Below, piece by piece: positions 45,067 through 55,797 of a stretch of DNA of 64,000 bases. A program made the translations under genes and the position numbers. Origin of the DNA: Lindgomyces ingoldianus (lineage: Eukaryota > Ascomycota > Dothideomycetes > Pleosporales > Lindgomycetaceae); contig NW_022985173.1 in the NCBI RefSeq assembly GCF_010093535.1, positions 105,919-169,918 of the forward strand, in the 5' to 3' direction. The notes beneath the pieces are model-generated. The model made no database searches, was not told the DNA's origin, and was given only the letters and a program-made list of their open reading frames with translations. The stretch's first letter is position 1; the number at the start of each line of letters is the position of its first letter.

Positions 45067-45239
45067 ACCCTTGCCGTCGAAAGTAGCGAGACCGTTACTA
45101 ACAGCTAGAAGATGTACTCCAAAATCTGCGCTTAGAAATGGATCAGAACATAAAACATCACACTAAATCCAAATTCGAATAAGGTCCTAGAATTGTCGAA
45201 GATAAAAAAGTGCCGACTGCTGTAGATTCCACGGATAAT

Positions 45240-45878
45240 ATGCCTCCTCCCACTGGAACCCTCAGTGCAGGTCCTGAAGAGGCCCAACCATCCGAATCCA
45301 CTCCGCGGAGCAAAGATCTTGTCGAAGGCCCCAAAATCAACCCTTCTGGCATGCATTTGTTGCGTGATCGGCAGCACGGTCTTAGTCTCATAGAGGATAT
45401 TCTGCGTCAACTTCCTGAGGATCTTCGTGATATCCTGGAAGGAAAAAGGATAATTGGAACTGGTTTTGTCTGGATATGTATCCCGAGGGAAAGTGCTGCA
45501 GTCGAAAAGATCCCCTTGGCAATAGCGGGGATTCCAGTGGTAGTTCCCGTCGAATATCGCTATCCGTTGATCTCATTGACGATCCCTCCTCCCTATCCAC
45601 ATACTCATTTCATCGATTGTTCCAAACCAGTAGACGAAGATATTGTAGATGGAATTTTTGAAACCTATGAGGATGCGCTAGGATTCTATCTCATAAACGG
45701 TATGCTGCAGATAATTGTACCAAATGACTTCGATTACGAATACGCAGTACCTCACAAACCAAACACGAACGGAAACCTCAAGGCAAGGTACATCCCTCAG
45801 GGTGTGATCTCAACCGAGGAGAAATCAGACCGCAACCCCGATATGATAGGACTTGCGCAATCGACGGCTACCATCTAA
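45240..45878 (+). CDS. hypothetical protein
   Basis: An open frame of 212 aa from the ATG at 45240 (the frame stays open 30 nt further upstream without an ATG). It has a Pro-rich start, a helical segment (LLRDRQHGLSLIEDILRQLP), then a hydrophobic/beta part with TGFVWICIPRE, SLTIPPPYPHTHFIDC and YEDALGFYLINGMLQIIVPN. No signal peptide or membrane span is seen. Regular codon structure suggests a real gene, perhaps with an unseen upstream exon. I do not recognise a family or function. It lies 170 bp after the broken EF-hand gene and before another broken frame, so it may be a survivor in an eroding region. Confidence 0.5.
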   Translation: MPPPTGTLSAGPEEAQPSESTPRSKDLVEGPKINPSGMHLLRDRQHGLSLIEDILRQLPEDLRDILEGKRIIGTGFVWICIPRESAAVEKIPLAIAGIPVVVPVEYRYPLISLTIPPPYPHTHFIDCSKPVDEDIVDGIFETYEDALGFYLINGMLQIIVPNDFDYEYAVPHKPNTNGNLKARYIPQGVISTEEKSDRNPDMIGLAQSTATI

Positions 45879-46319
45879 AGAGGCGAATACAACTCACCAT
45901 GAAGCCCAGCGAACCGCACATATTCTGATAGCACGCCTAATAGCATGAAGTCGAGTCTTGTGCAGGGACCAAGGCTGGGACCCAGTAGTCGGTAGCATGA
46001 TCCAGACCCCTTTCGAGAAATCAGAAGCGACAGAGAGCTTCCAAGGGAAAGTTAGGGTCATGATGACATGGGAATACCAGTACTGTCTAGTAGTGTCTTT
46101 ACATATGCTAATTCCTAGTGATGATGGCTGCGAAATCAGATGTTTTTCCTGGGTCCGCATGGACAAAAGAAGTTTCAGTGATATCGAGTAATGACTTGCG
46201 TGAGTATATTACGCGACATCTTTTGCTATGTTTTTAAGCCTTACCTACGAAATGGATCAATCCAGAAGAGTGGGGTACGATGAAGTTGATCTATCAAACG
46301 TTGCACTTGCTGGATAGTC
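45879..46319. other. short intergenic stretch, no gene seen
   Basis: Frames at 45958-46191 (+) and on the opposite strand are open but have no motif. Confidence 0.4.
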
Positions 46320-46945
46320 TAGATATCGAGGCAAAGACTATTGGGATATTGGGAAGCTAGCGCTAGGTAAGCAGCGAATGAAGTTCGTCCGAGGTCGTCC
46401 CGCTAATGCGACATTCTGATAGATGGTAGGCCAATAGAGCTTCAAAGTAAAGGAACAAACAGGAAAGAAAACCAGGTTCAAATTCTCCTTCGCCTACAAG
46501 AGGTCGGAATCTAATGGGAGTGTAGAGACGTGGACAAGCCTGGTATCGCGACCGGTCTTGTATCGAGTCAATCCGGATTTACGAACGCCGGGTGCCCAAA
46601 GCAGCACTGCATTTTGTGTACATGAGGAAATTGGAGATGAGATTTCATGAGCTAAGGTGGCTGGATTTTCGTCCTACCCTGAATAGGTATCTGATGTCCA
46701 GAGGGTTGGGTATGGAGGGGAACCAGTTCTACGACCGGCTGGGAGAAGGTAGAGTGGCGTTCTATAGCGCCCTGCAAACACCGACGAAACTTAGGGAGCA
46801 TAGCGTTATTTTAGGAGTCGTCTTCTTCATCGCAAGTGATTTCTGTAACTTCTTTTGTGACGTTATGGAGCTTGGGGGTACACTAACCTCTATATTAGCA
46901 AGCGCATTGTCGGGGACCTACTATTTTGTTAGTTCAGTCTAATGG
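46320..46945 (+). pseudogene. frame-shifted unknown ORF
   Basis: Three protein-like blocks follow each other in different frames: RGKDYWDIGKLALGKQRMKF (from about 46326), DGRPIELQSKG (about 46421), and FAYKRSESNGSVETWTSLVS continuing to CVHEEIGDEIS (about 46484-46649). A further open block at 46592-46942 ends in hydrophobic residues. At least two frame changes and a stop separate them, so it cannot be translated as one protein without several unseen introns. Family unknown. Confidence 0.4.
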
Positions 46946-48471
46946 ATGCTGGTATGTTGAGAATATTAGGAGTATCTTATGTGGCTGTGACCTGGAGCCC
47001 AATGCGCCGACAGTGTGGACCGAAGATCAGTCAACTTTCTGGGCATGCTTGACCATCTTCTCAACCAAAGCGCCTTACTCTCCCTTGCCCTGCAACCTTT
47101 TGAGAACTGCCGGGGATTTGGTATAAATTACGACAGATAAATCAGATGCGGTCGTAAGTGCCTTCATGTCAACGACGCATTCCAGGTCTATAGTATTGAT
47201 ATGTTGGCCATCGTGCTTAAAAAGACTTTAGGGCGGCAATAGGCAATGTCTATGCCACCAGTCAGCTTTCCCCCGAAGGCATCAGATCAGAGTACTAGGC
47301 GCGATTTATCCCGGATTGCCGAAAGATGCTCAAAGCAGGGCCTCCATACTCGGAAGGATCTTAAAGTCAATTGGAAAATCTGGGGTAGTCTGATTTGCAA
47401 TACCATACCGATTGCTTGCCTAAGTCTAAATGATCTAGAATGCGTTGAAGATGACAGCACAATGCTGTCCCTTTCACCTCTCTAAACCAGCACCCTGAAT
47501 TGAAACGCCATGAGGCTAAGTACCTACCTGAGGGCCCCACCACATCCAACAACCAAGGATGGCTTATCTTGATCGCTGGGCGCGGCGGCAAGGCGTACTG
47601 CGACGGGTGAGGGAGAGGGGAACAGGGCGGTGCTCCTGCGCGAATAAACTTGTCCCGAATGGGTTTCTTGGGAATGAGTTCGTTAGGAATGGTCTCGACG
47701 GAAACGAGAATGGACTCGGCAACAATGAACTTGTTGGCCATAGTGATGCAACGCCCTCAGAAACGGGGTCATTTGAGCTTGCTCGTCGATATAGGAGCAG
47801 AGTGAGTTGTATTCAGAGGTTACTTCCGGCACAGCAGAGTGTGGTGGGTCAAGATGGAAGCTAACTGACCTGGGATGAAAGACCATGGCGGTGAAACACA
47901 GCACGTGAGATTTGGGCAGCAAGAGCAGGTCTCTATATCTATCTACACCGCACCTTCGAAGGGGGTTTGACTGCCTCGAGTTCGCGAAAATGACAGAGCA
48001 AAGTTTCCGCCCAGATCTATTTGGCCATCCTGTGTAATACGTAGTTCATACCCGGGAGATCAAGATAGGTATTGTAGAAGAGGCTTGGCAGGTGTGATCT
48101 TCGAGAAATTCCCTCAGATTTCTAATAGTTAGCTAGGCGGTAACTTCAGGGCATGTCCGGCATGAACGGCGTATGCCCATGAAATTGAGCCTGGCACTAT
48201 ATTCTTTATCAAGTTCTGATTGATTAAGCTATGGAACCACAGCGAATCTTGGAGGTAGTTTTAAACCATCACCACTGCTAGAAAATGATGGAACCAGATT
48301 GGATTATCTAAGATTGCAGACATTACATTTAATGCTCAGTAGGTGCCAATAGGATGCCTCTACAAGTAGCAACCGACCTTTAAGACTCTTCTTAATTTCC
48401 ATGAGCGAACCAAAACCCAGATATTTTTGCTCTTGCACACATTGTGTCAAAGAGTTGGTTGGAATACTGGT
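46946..48471. other. 1.5-kb stretch without a confident gene
   Basis: Open frames at 47246-47485 (+), 47559-47864 (+) and 47367-47741 (-) overlap, and none shows a motif. It may be further eroded coding DNA. Confidence 0.4.
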
Positions 48472-49054
48472 TTAGGACTTCCTCACGTCGTAGACCGGGA
48501 GTGGAAAGGCAACGCCTTCCATCTGGTTACAGGCAGAAAAACCCGATGCCGCATGAGTGCAGTGGAGGATGTTGAGATCCACGTGACCCTTGGCGAGCTT
48601 CGTCGTTCTCTCATGGTGCCCCTTACTGTGCAAGATTAGCCATGCTATGGTTTCCCGGAACGTAATCACTCACGTGGTATGCTTGACATCGAGGGTAAAA
48701 TTGTAGTACGACTGCCAGTCTACGAATTTAAATGCGTACGAATCATCGGTGCAGTTGCTCAGCTTTTCTTCCATTAGAACCTGAGAAGGCCTCTACTAGG
48801 GGAATATGTCTTACATAGCGCTTTGGGTATCCAGTATCCCTATCGGCATAAGACCACTGGGCTTCACAAAATGCTGCTGAGGAATCGCCAGGGTCGGTCA
48901 CGTTGAACCCAACGCGGTAGGGACTCGTATTACCAGGTCGGCCAGACGGTTCAAGAGTAATAAGGTTAGTGACCTGAAAGGCCGGTGGCCCACTGGGACG
49001 AGACACTACAAGCTGCGCAAATGCTAGAATAACGAGGGACTTGAGTGAAACCAT
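48472..49054 (-). CDS. small secreted cysteine-containing protein
   Basis: Three exons, 49054-48815, 48780-48674 and 48625-48472, give 166 aa. Introns of 34 and 48 nt (the first unusually short) have GTAAGA and GTGAGT donors and CAG acceptors. A classic signal peptide (MVSLKSLVILAFAQLVVS) is followed by a mature chain of about 148 residues with four cysteines (FCEAQW, LSNCTDD, ILHCTH, FSACNQ) and several N-glycosylation sites (NVT, NCT, NFT). No transmembrane segment is seen. It resembles small secreted proteins of plant-associated ascomycetes, which makes it an effector candidate, but it matches no named family I know. It survives between broken genes. The 34-nt intron is the weakest part of the model. 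Confidence 0.72.
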
Positions 49055-51879
49055 TCTTTTAATTACCTGTCAATTAGACGGGGATGATGGAGCGGGCGGT
49101 CGATGGTGGGCTTAGACTGGAAATGGCAGAACTTATAAAGGATGATGAGGAAAGAGCTGTCAGGTGATTTACGGGTTCTATTCTGGTAACCTCAGGTACG
49201 AAGGAGACGATGAGCAAATGTTCCGAGAACCTGGAGAGTATCAGTTCATCTAAGCGACATAGTTCGTATTCGTGTCGACTTCCTTTTCAGCTCGTTAAGA
49301 ACTAGTAGAAAAGAGCCTGATACGAGCGCTTATTCCTGCACTGTCAACAAAATCTCATACATGAGAGCATACCAAAGGAGGGAACAGAATTGAGGCCTCT
49401 GGGTAAATTTAGCAAATGTCATAGAATAAGAATGTTGTTTGAACTATCCCGTGGTGGTTTTTCCTTTCGAACTTGATCCCTGTACGCCAAGCAATCGATG
49501 ATCAAAGGACATGCAACCTCACCCGATCAGGCAATCCCAGGGGGAGCCAAGGAAGCCACACGAGAACTTCATGTGGATTTCAATGCCCACTGCAGCACGT
49601 CTTGTTCCAAAAGAGAAGGTTTTGCGACTACCGCAAGGGAGATTTTGTAGGTAGGAAATGCTTGAGTCAGAATGTTGAAAATTGTTTCTGTGCAGTATAC
49701 GCTAATACAAGGGTAGCAATTTGCATGTGGCTAAATAAGGCGATAATTCATCGGTCCTCCACCAAAGGAGACAGAATATCCCTATTTATACATTGGCTAG
49801 TATTCAAAGTACCATACCGGACAATTCGTACGTTTAGGGTAGCTTGAATAATTTAACAAGTCATTGCCAAGAAACAGTAGAAACAATATGTACACTGAAG
49901 TGCGGTTTGCGGATATTTGAGGAATGGAGATGGCCTCGCAGTACAGGTTGTAGAGCCTTTAGCAGCTCAAACCGCTGAATCAGCCCTTCTATTAAGAAAT
50001 GGGTTCCAAATGAGATTTCAGAAGTTTGGAGAGCAAGACAAAAGCGCAAAGTGGATGGAGAATATGGGAGTGAGGATGCTGGCTACCGCAGTAGCTGATG
50101 AGACTCGCATTGGAACGGTCAAATATTGCGGCTGAAGAAATCGAGCACCATAAAAATGGACTCTCGGAAGCCGAGATACCCTACAAAAACCGTGTGAATG
50201 GTTGATGGCGTTGCAACAACTTTCCGCCTCCCAAAATCTTGATGCTGAACGTACCATTACTCTAGAAGTGACCCCGGTCTTACAATGTAGCAAGTAAGGA
50301 ACATGTTCAGGCGTGAGAGATTCAGAGAGCCTCTTAACGACACCCAAAAGATTTAGTCGATGAGGGGGCCCAACCTATGGAATTGTCATTTAATAATATC
50401 GCCCATCTTGTACTCCTCCCAGACGTAGATCTACAACAGAACATTTAAGGTCAATGAGCCTCTAGCGTGGGAACTGTTGACAATTCCCAATCCTCTTGGT
50501 ATTAGTGCGAGTGCAGTAGATTGTCTTGGGAAGCGAGGAGCCCCGGCTCGACTTCCCAGGGCGATACCTCAAAGAAAGAATTGCACAGGTAGAGAAATAC
50601 TGAGGAGAGGAGATAAGCTTTCCGATCCGATAGCGGAACGTGAGTTAGGTGAGTTAGGAATCAACTTAACCGGAAGGGCTGACTCAATAAACCCAACGCT
50701 GCTGCATCGTGTCACCATACGGGTGTCATGACAGGAGGTAATTTAAGGCAATTCTCCATGTGGTTGATCTTCTCCCTGGTTCTAGCAAGAGGTTTAGCTC
50801 CGCAAAACCTTCGTATTATACATGCCAAATAAGAGCAATATCACGCTTGTTTAAAATGGAAGTGGATGGCTGGTGCTGGAAGAGCATATTATGCCGATAA
50901 TACGGAGAGAGAACTTCACTAGTGATACTAATATTAGTTTTTTTTCTCTAGTGTGTTTGAGAATATATTTTGTCAAATAGTCTAACTCATCAACAAACCA
51001 GAAACAATCAATCAAGGTGCTCTGGTGTGGAGTATCGATCCCTTCTGTCTTCTAAATTTAGAGGCGATTAGTAGCTTAGTAGTTTAGTGGGTGACTGTAA
51101 GCGAAGACTCATGACCATTATAGAGCCTAGCTTACATAGTCAGCCCAAATTGTCGACAAACTAAGGCGTATCCTCCTACCTGGTTCAATAGAAGACCAAT
51201 AGCGATCGTCTGGAGATTTATCAAAATCTACGTAATTGTAGTTTTAGTGTCACCTTTCTTGCCAAATATTTAGGCTAGTGAGGTCCTGAAGTCAATTTTT
51301 GTCCTTAAAACGGCCGTGTTGCAATAGGTAGAGTTGATGATTTGTTCCCTTCAGAATAGTTGCGCCGAGGGCACGTGGGTACTCCCGGAGGTGTCTGGAC
51401 GCTTTGCAGTTGCATGCAGGTTCCGCTCGAGGACGTAGCGGTTAGCTAACAGAGGTTGCGGTAAAGGCCCCCTACAAAAAATTTAATTTCAAGCCCCGAG
51501 ACCATAACGCATCACAGGTTTCAACTAGAGAAGATTTAAGGGGAGATACTCACAAACATCGATCAATCCAGTGTGTGACGTTTCAAAGTTATCTGCATAC
51601 TTGCTCCTTCGATTCGTCGATACTCGAGAGGACCTTTGCCTTTGATTCTAGCAAGGATTAACAGTGCGAAGCAATGAAATAGACAATTTTGGAAAGGGGT
51701 TGGGTGTTGACAAAGATTGAAATGAGATTTGACGGTTGCATTAAGCTTCGGGGCTACACTTTTAGTTCGGCTGCTGGTCCAATCCCAGGCCAGCCTAATC
51801 TTCCAGCATAGATCCAACCTCTACCACATCCAACAATAGAGCACAATCATGTATGGAACAATCTAGGTTCTAAGGCTGG
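49055..51879. other. 2.8-kb region without a confident gene
   Basis: AT-leaning DNA with many stops. Short frames at 49473-49847 and 50477-50731 have no motif. The left end must hold the secreted-protein promoter. No terminal repeats or transposase are seen, and the extreme composition of the 1-1960 island is not reached. Confidence 0.45.
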
Positions 51880-53615
51880 ATGGCAGTGAATGGCATGGCT
51901 CAACATGTGATGAGGTTGGTCTTTAGTTTTAGGAGCCACAAGCCGAGATCGTCAGTGTTAGATGGGGATGCCAGCTCAGCCTTCAGCCGTAACTCCATCA
52001 CATTCAGACATACTCCTTTCCGACGATATGCTGTAAGTTTCCGGATCGCCTCTACTCGGACAATATGCAACAGCAAATCCCTCGTTTACAGCTACGGAAA
52101 TGAGGCGCATTGGGTTCACTTTACCGTAGCTTGCTCTGATCGGTGCTTATGGCCCCAAACTTCCGCGACCGTCTCGTCGTATCGCCAGCCATCTCTGGAC
52201 ATGCTCCACGACCTCTCTGTTGTAATCGGATATGCGCAAGAAGCAACGGGTAAGGATCCCTATATCAAATACATTCTCAGCCAGTTTCCAGGGAAGGGGA
52301 CGTTAGATGACTATGTTCAACTTTTCGTCGAAGCCGTGGAGCATTTTACAGGTACGTTCATGCGACAGCAATTAAATTCCTGAAGCACACCTGCTAAGCT
52401 TTTTCAAAGCTCAGGCAGTGGCAGCCAAAATATGAGGGGCTTGGCCTTGCGATGGCAGAAAACTGAGGCTAGCAACATTAAGCAATACATCAAACGCCTC
52501 GTGGCGAACTCCGCTCAGTCGAGCTTCCAAGATACCCCTCCCTTGAGCGATATGCGGGAGGTTGAAGTCGTGGATACGTCCTGCTCATCTTAGGCTTGTG
52601 GACTTTGATTCAGAGCTATTTTATACCGCGGAGGGGTGACGCGAGACACATACAGTTGGTACACTACTTGGATACTGGTAGAGGCTTCTCGGAACCATTG
52701 GCGCTTGGGGGGCCATTACCAGATTTCCTTACCCAAAACGGGCTTCTTCCAGGTCCTCACAAGACGGGGTACCTTGGAGAAGGTGTGAAGACAGCAAACG
52801 CTTGGAAAGATGAGGATAAGAGTGGGTATTTGAGTTCTCAATTTTCCCTATACCACTCCCTGGACTCCCTTGAATCCCTTAAACTGGCGGTCGTAATTCT
52901 GAACGCGTTCGACCTCGCTAACCTTGGTGCCGTTCCAATTCTCTGGACAAACAATTTATCTCAGCACCTGCTTCTTTCATATCACGCCAAGAAGCATTAC
53001 TTGGAATTCTTCAAGATTCTCAGCGCCCTCTCAGGGAGTCCAGAGAAGTTCCTGAGGGATGTAAGAATCTCAAGCGACCTAATGGAGGAGATCCGGTTAT
53101 CGTATGCAAACCTCTTCAATTCAACAAAGCCTTCACCCCTACACAGATATCTAGGGCTTACTATCGGGCTTAGATTTTGGTGTCGGTGTCTCTCTTGTTC
53201 ATCGAGAAAGGTAACGGATCGCCAATTGAGAATTTTGAAGATAGGGTCGGCTACACTTGGTGATATCAAACACCCAGACTCAACACGGCCGGGATATGAT
53301 CCAGCCTTAAAAATCCGAATATACGCCAAATCCAATCGCTGGGACCAGACCGAGTTCGAAAACCTTTGGCCTCACACAATTGCATCGAATGCGCATCTAT
53401 CTGGATCGAAACCATGGAGCTTCTGCGTGATATTCCGACATCGCCGTGATTCAGTACACTTTTGGACTTTCTTGTAAGGCTTACTTCACCCATGAGTCCT
53501 GCTAAGATCTTACTACGAATCAAATTGGGGACTATCATTTTGTTTTGACCTTCATACAAGTCGCCCTCGGTATCGCTCAAGTCCTTCGATCTTTCGAATG
53601 ATTTGTCAATACCAT
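51880..53615 (+). pseudogene. decayed member of a fungal orphan family
   Basis: Two large blocks belong together. Block one (about 52060-52380) reads EAHWVHFTVACSDRCLW, LDMLHDLSVVIGYAQ and GTLDDYVQLFVEAVEHFTG. Block two (52596-53477) reads RGFSEPLALGG, GYLSSQFSLYHSLDSLE, NLGAVPILWTNNLSQHLLLS and FRHRRDSVHFWTFL. The expected C-terminal membrane helix (FVLTFIQVALGIAQVLRSFE) is present at about 53539-53604 but in another frame. These patterns match an uncharacterised family I recall from Pezizomycotina genomes. Several stops lie between the blocks (52381-52595), and the last junction has no acceptor in the right phase. Function unknown. Confidence 0.65.
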
Positions 53616-53765
53616 TTGAAGGCAAAAGGCGCAATGAAGGCTACTTTGCATACAGATTAATTGTTATCGAGATTTTCTGCATCCAATATAACTTCGAGGG
53701 CATATTCGCGTAATATATTAATGCTCCATGATGTTCTCTTGAACCCTAGTAAGCAGAAGAAGAGA

Positions 53766-55797
53766 TTATGTCTTCTTGCAGAGTTTCGTTCCGTAGTCGA
53801 TGACGTCCCAATCCTCCGTGCCTGGTGTCGTCTGTGTATAAAAGACGCCCTCTGGATCCCATTTCTTCCGGATCTGAAGCAGCTTTGGATAATTTGAACC
53901 CCAGTATGACTCCTGCCAGTTCGGTTCATTCAAGTCGCCCTAGATTTATGTTTAGCAATCATCAACTCTGTCCATGCGACGCCAAAAGCTCACCTCATTC
54001 ACATAAGTAGCACCATCTGGGCCAGCCTTCCTCAACGCCGCACCCACAACATTTGTTTGCTGATCGGCCCTGATTTGCTTTAACTCCCAGCTTTCAGTCC
54101 CGCTCATCAAGATGTTCGTAATGACAAAGCTACTTGCGTTTCGCCATTTTGGATGGATTGCGTTGTCTACAACGGGGTTGCCATGTCCAGGGTTGACGAT
54201 GTGTCCGACGGAGAACCCGAGAGTATCGTTAGTGGGCTGGTTGGCGAACAAGAGCGCCTTCGCAATCTCATCGCCATTTTTGGCGATATCCTTCTGGGTG
54301 AAGAGACGTCCACCGACAACAGAATTCTGATTGGGAATTTCATCTTCGAACATATCCATGTAGAATTCGAAGAAGGTGGGGAATTCCTTGGTCACAGTGT
54401 CATAGGGGATCTTCTTCGCGTCCAACTGCGTAAAGAGCGGCTTCAATACTTCCTTAACCTGCTTGGCATTTAACCTTGGTCCAACGAAAGGCTGGATATG
54501 CAGACGGCCAGACTGTAGCTCAAAGTACACAAACATGCCGTTTTCAACGTAGTGATTCGATAGATTATGGAAAATTCGGAAGCCCTCGTCAAACACCTTT
54601 GTGTCGTTGGTATGAGTACTGTTTATGTTGAGAATAGTGCCAGCAACTGGAACCTCGGGGAATGTTTTGACGGTTACGGAGGTAAGAACTGCGAAGGTGG
54701 ATGGACCGCCGCCTTTAAGCGCCCAGAAGAGATCTGGGTTCTTCTCTGCATTGGCAGTAACATATTCACCTTTTGCTGTGATAGCGTCGAAAGAAAGGAC
54801 ATTGTCCGCGCCCATTCCGTAAATGGTCGACAAAGGTCCATGGCCACCTCCTTGGACATAGCCTCCAGCCCAGCCAACAGTCTATTATCGATATCAGCTT
54901 GTGGATTTCGCAGAGTCGGCGAACTACTCACAGGACATTCTCCCCCTACGATTACCACCTTAGGATCTTGCGCAAATGCTTGGCGGTACAACTCTCTCCC
55001 TTGAACGCCGACGCCGACGGTCGCTGCGCTACCAGTCCAGTCTCCTGGCCCAGTGTACTTCTTGATAAAAGTGGCATCCTTGAAGCTGTGAGTGTTGATA
55101 ATGAGAGACCCGTACCCTGTAATGATGTCCCATTAGTATCGCAAGAGGCCCCATCTTCTTCGCCACTTACCTGTCGATCGGCCCATGAAGTCATGGCCCG
55201 TATTACGAATGATGAGTCGCAGATTGTGGTCTCTCGCGAAATCGACGCCGATTTTGATGTGCTCCTTCTTCGTTGCTATTATCACATACTGACACTTGTA
55301 AGTATGTGGATTTTATAAAAGCCCTACTAATCTCATTACCTCGCCATAGAAACCCTGTGTGCAAGGATCGCTTGGATTCGTTGTCGGCAAACAAGTGTTG
55401 TTGGTATAGAAGGGCCACAGGTTCGCGATTGGGTCATCCGTCCTGTTTCCAAGTCAGCATCTTCGAGGGCAACCACGTCGAGAAATGGTAGCCCTTACAT
55501 GGTTTGTTCGTCCGTCCATTTAGCAGTGATTTCAGAACACTTCGACGCGTCGTACGTAGACATGTTTCCGATGTTGTTGTGGCATACAGCCCCCGGTGGT
55601 CGAGCAATCCTCAAAGCACCACTAACCGTCGTATTTAAAGCAGCCCACTGGGCCCCAGTTGGCCAACATTTGTTGTCGGAATAGCACTTGCACTTATAAG
55701 TGACACCATGTTCCTTTTTGATTTCTCCTTTCCAGGGAGCAGCGGCGACACAGTTGGCCACTGCAAGCAGCGAAACAAAGAATGAAGTTCGACCCAT
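53766..55797 (-). CDS. secreted FAD-linked oxidase (BBE-like)
   Basis: Six exons, 55797-55499, 55442-55340, 55288-55171, 55116-54932, 54881-53994 and 53939-53766, give 588 aa. The signal peptide is MGRTSFFVSLLAVANCVAAA; an upstream in-frame ATG at 55860 was rejected because it would bury this signal. The FAD-binding (PCMH) domain spans ~120-310, with IIRNTGHDFMG (His166), GYGSL and GGECPTVGWAGGYVQGGGHG (Cys234). The BBE domain at the C-terminus has LNEPNWQESYWGSNYPKLL and WDPEGVFY. His166 and Cys234 sit where 8-alpha-histidyl and 6-S-cysteinyl links form in the family, so FAD is probably bound twice. Relatives oxidise sugars, alcohols or secondary metabolites outside the cell. Substrate unknown. 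Confidence 0.92.

Noticed and set aside
46420..46520. Possible tRNA B-box-like GGTTCAAATTC
   Set aside because: No A-box or cloverleaf could be fitted; the sequence lies inside protein-like blocks.
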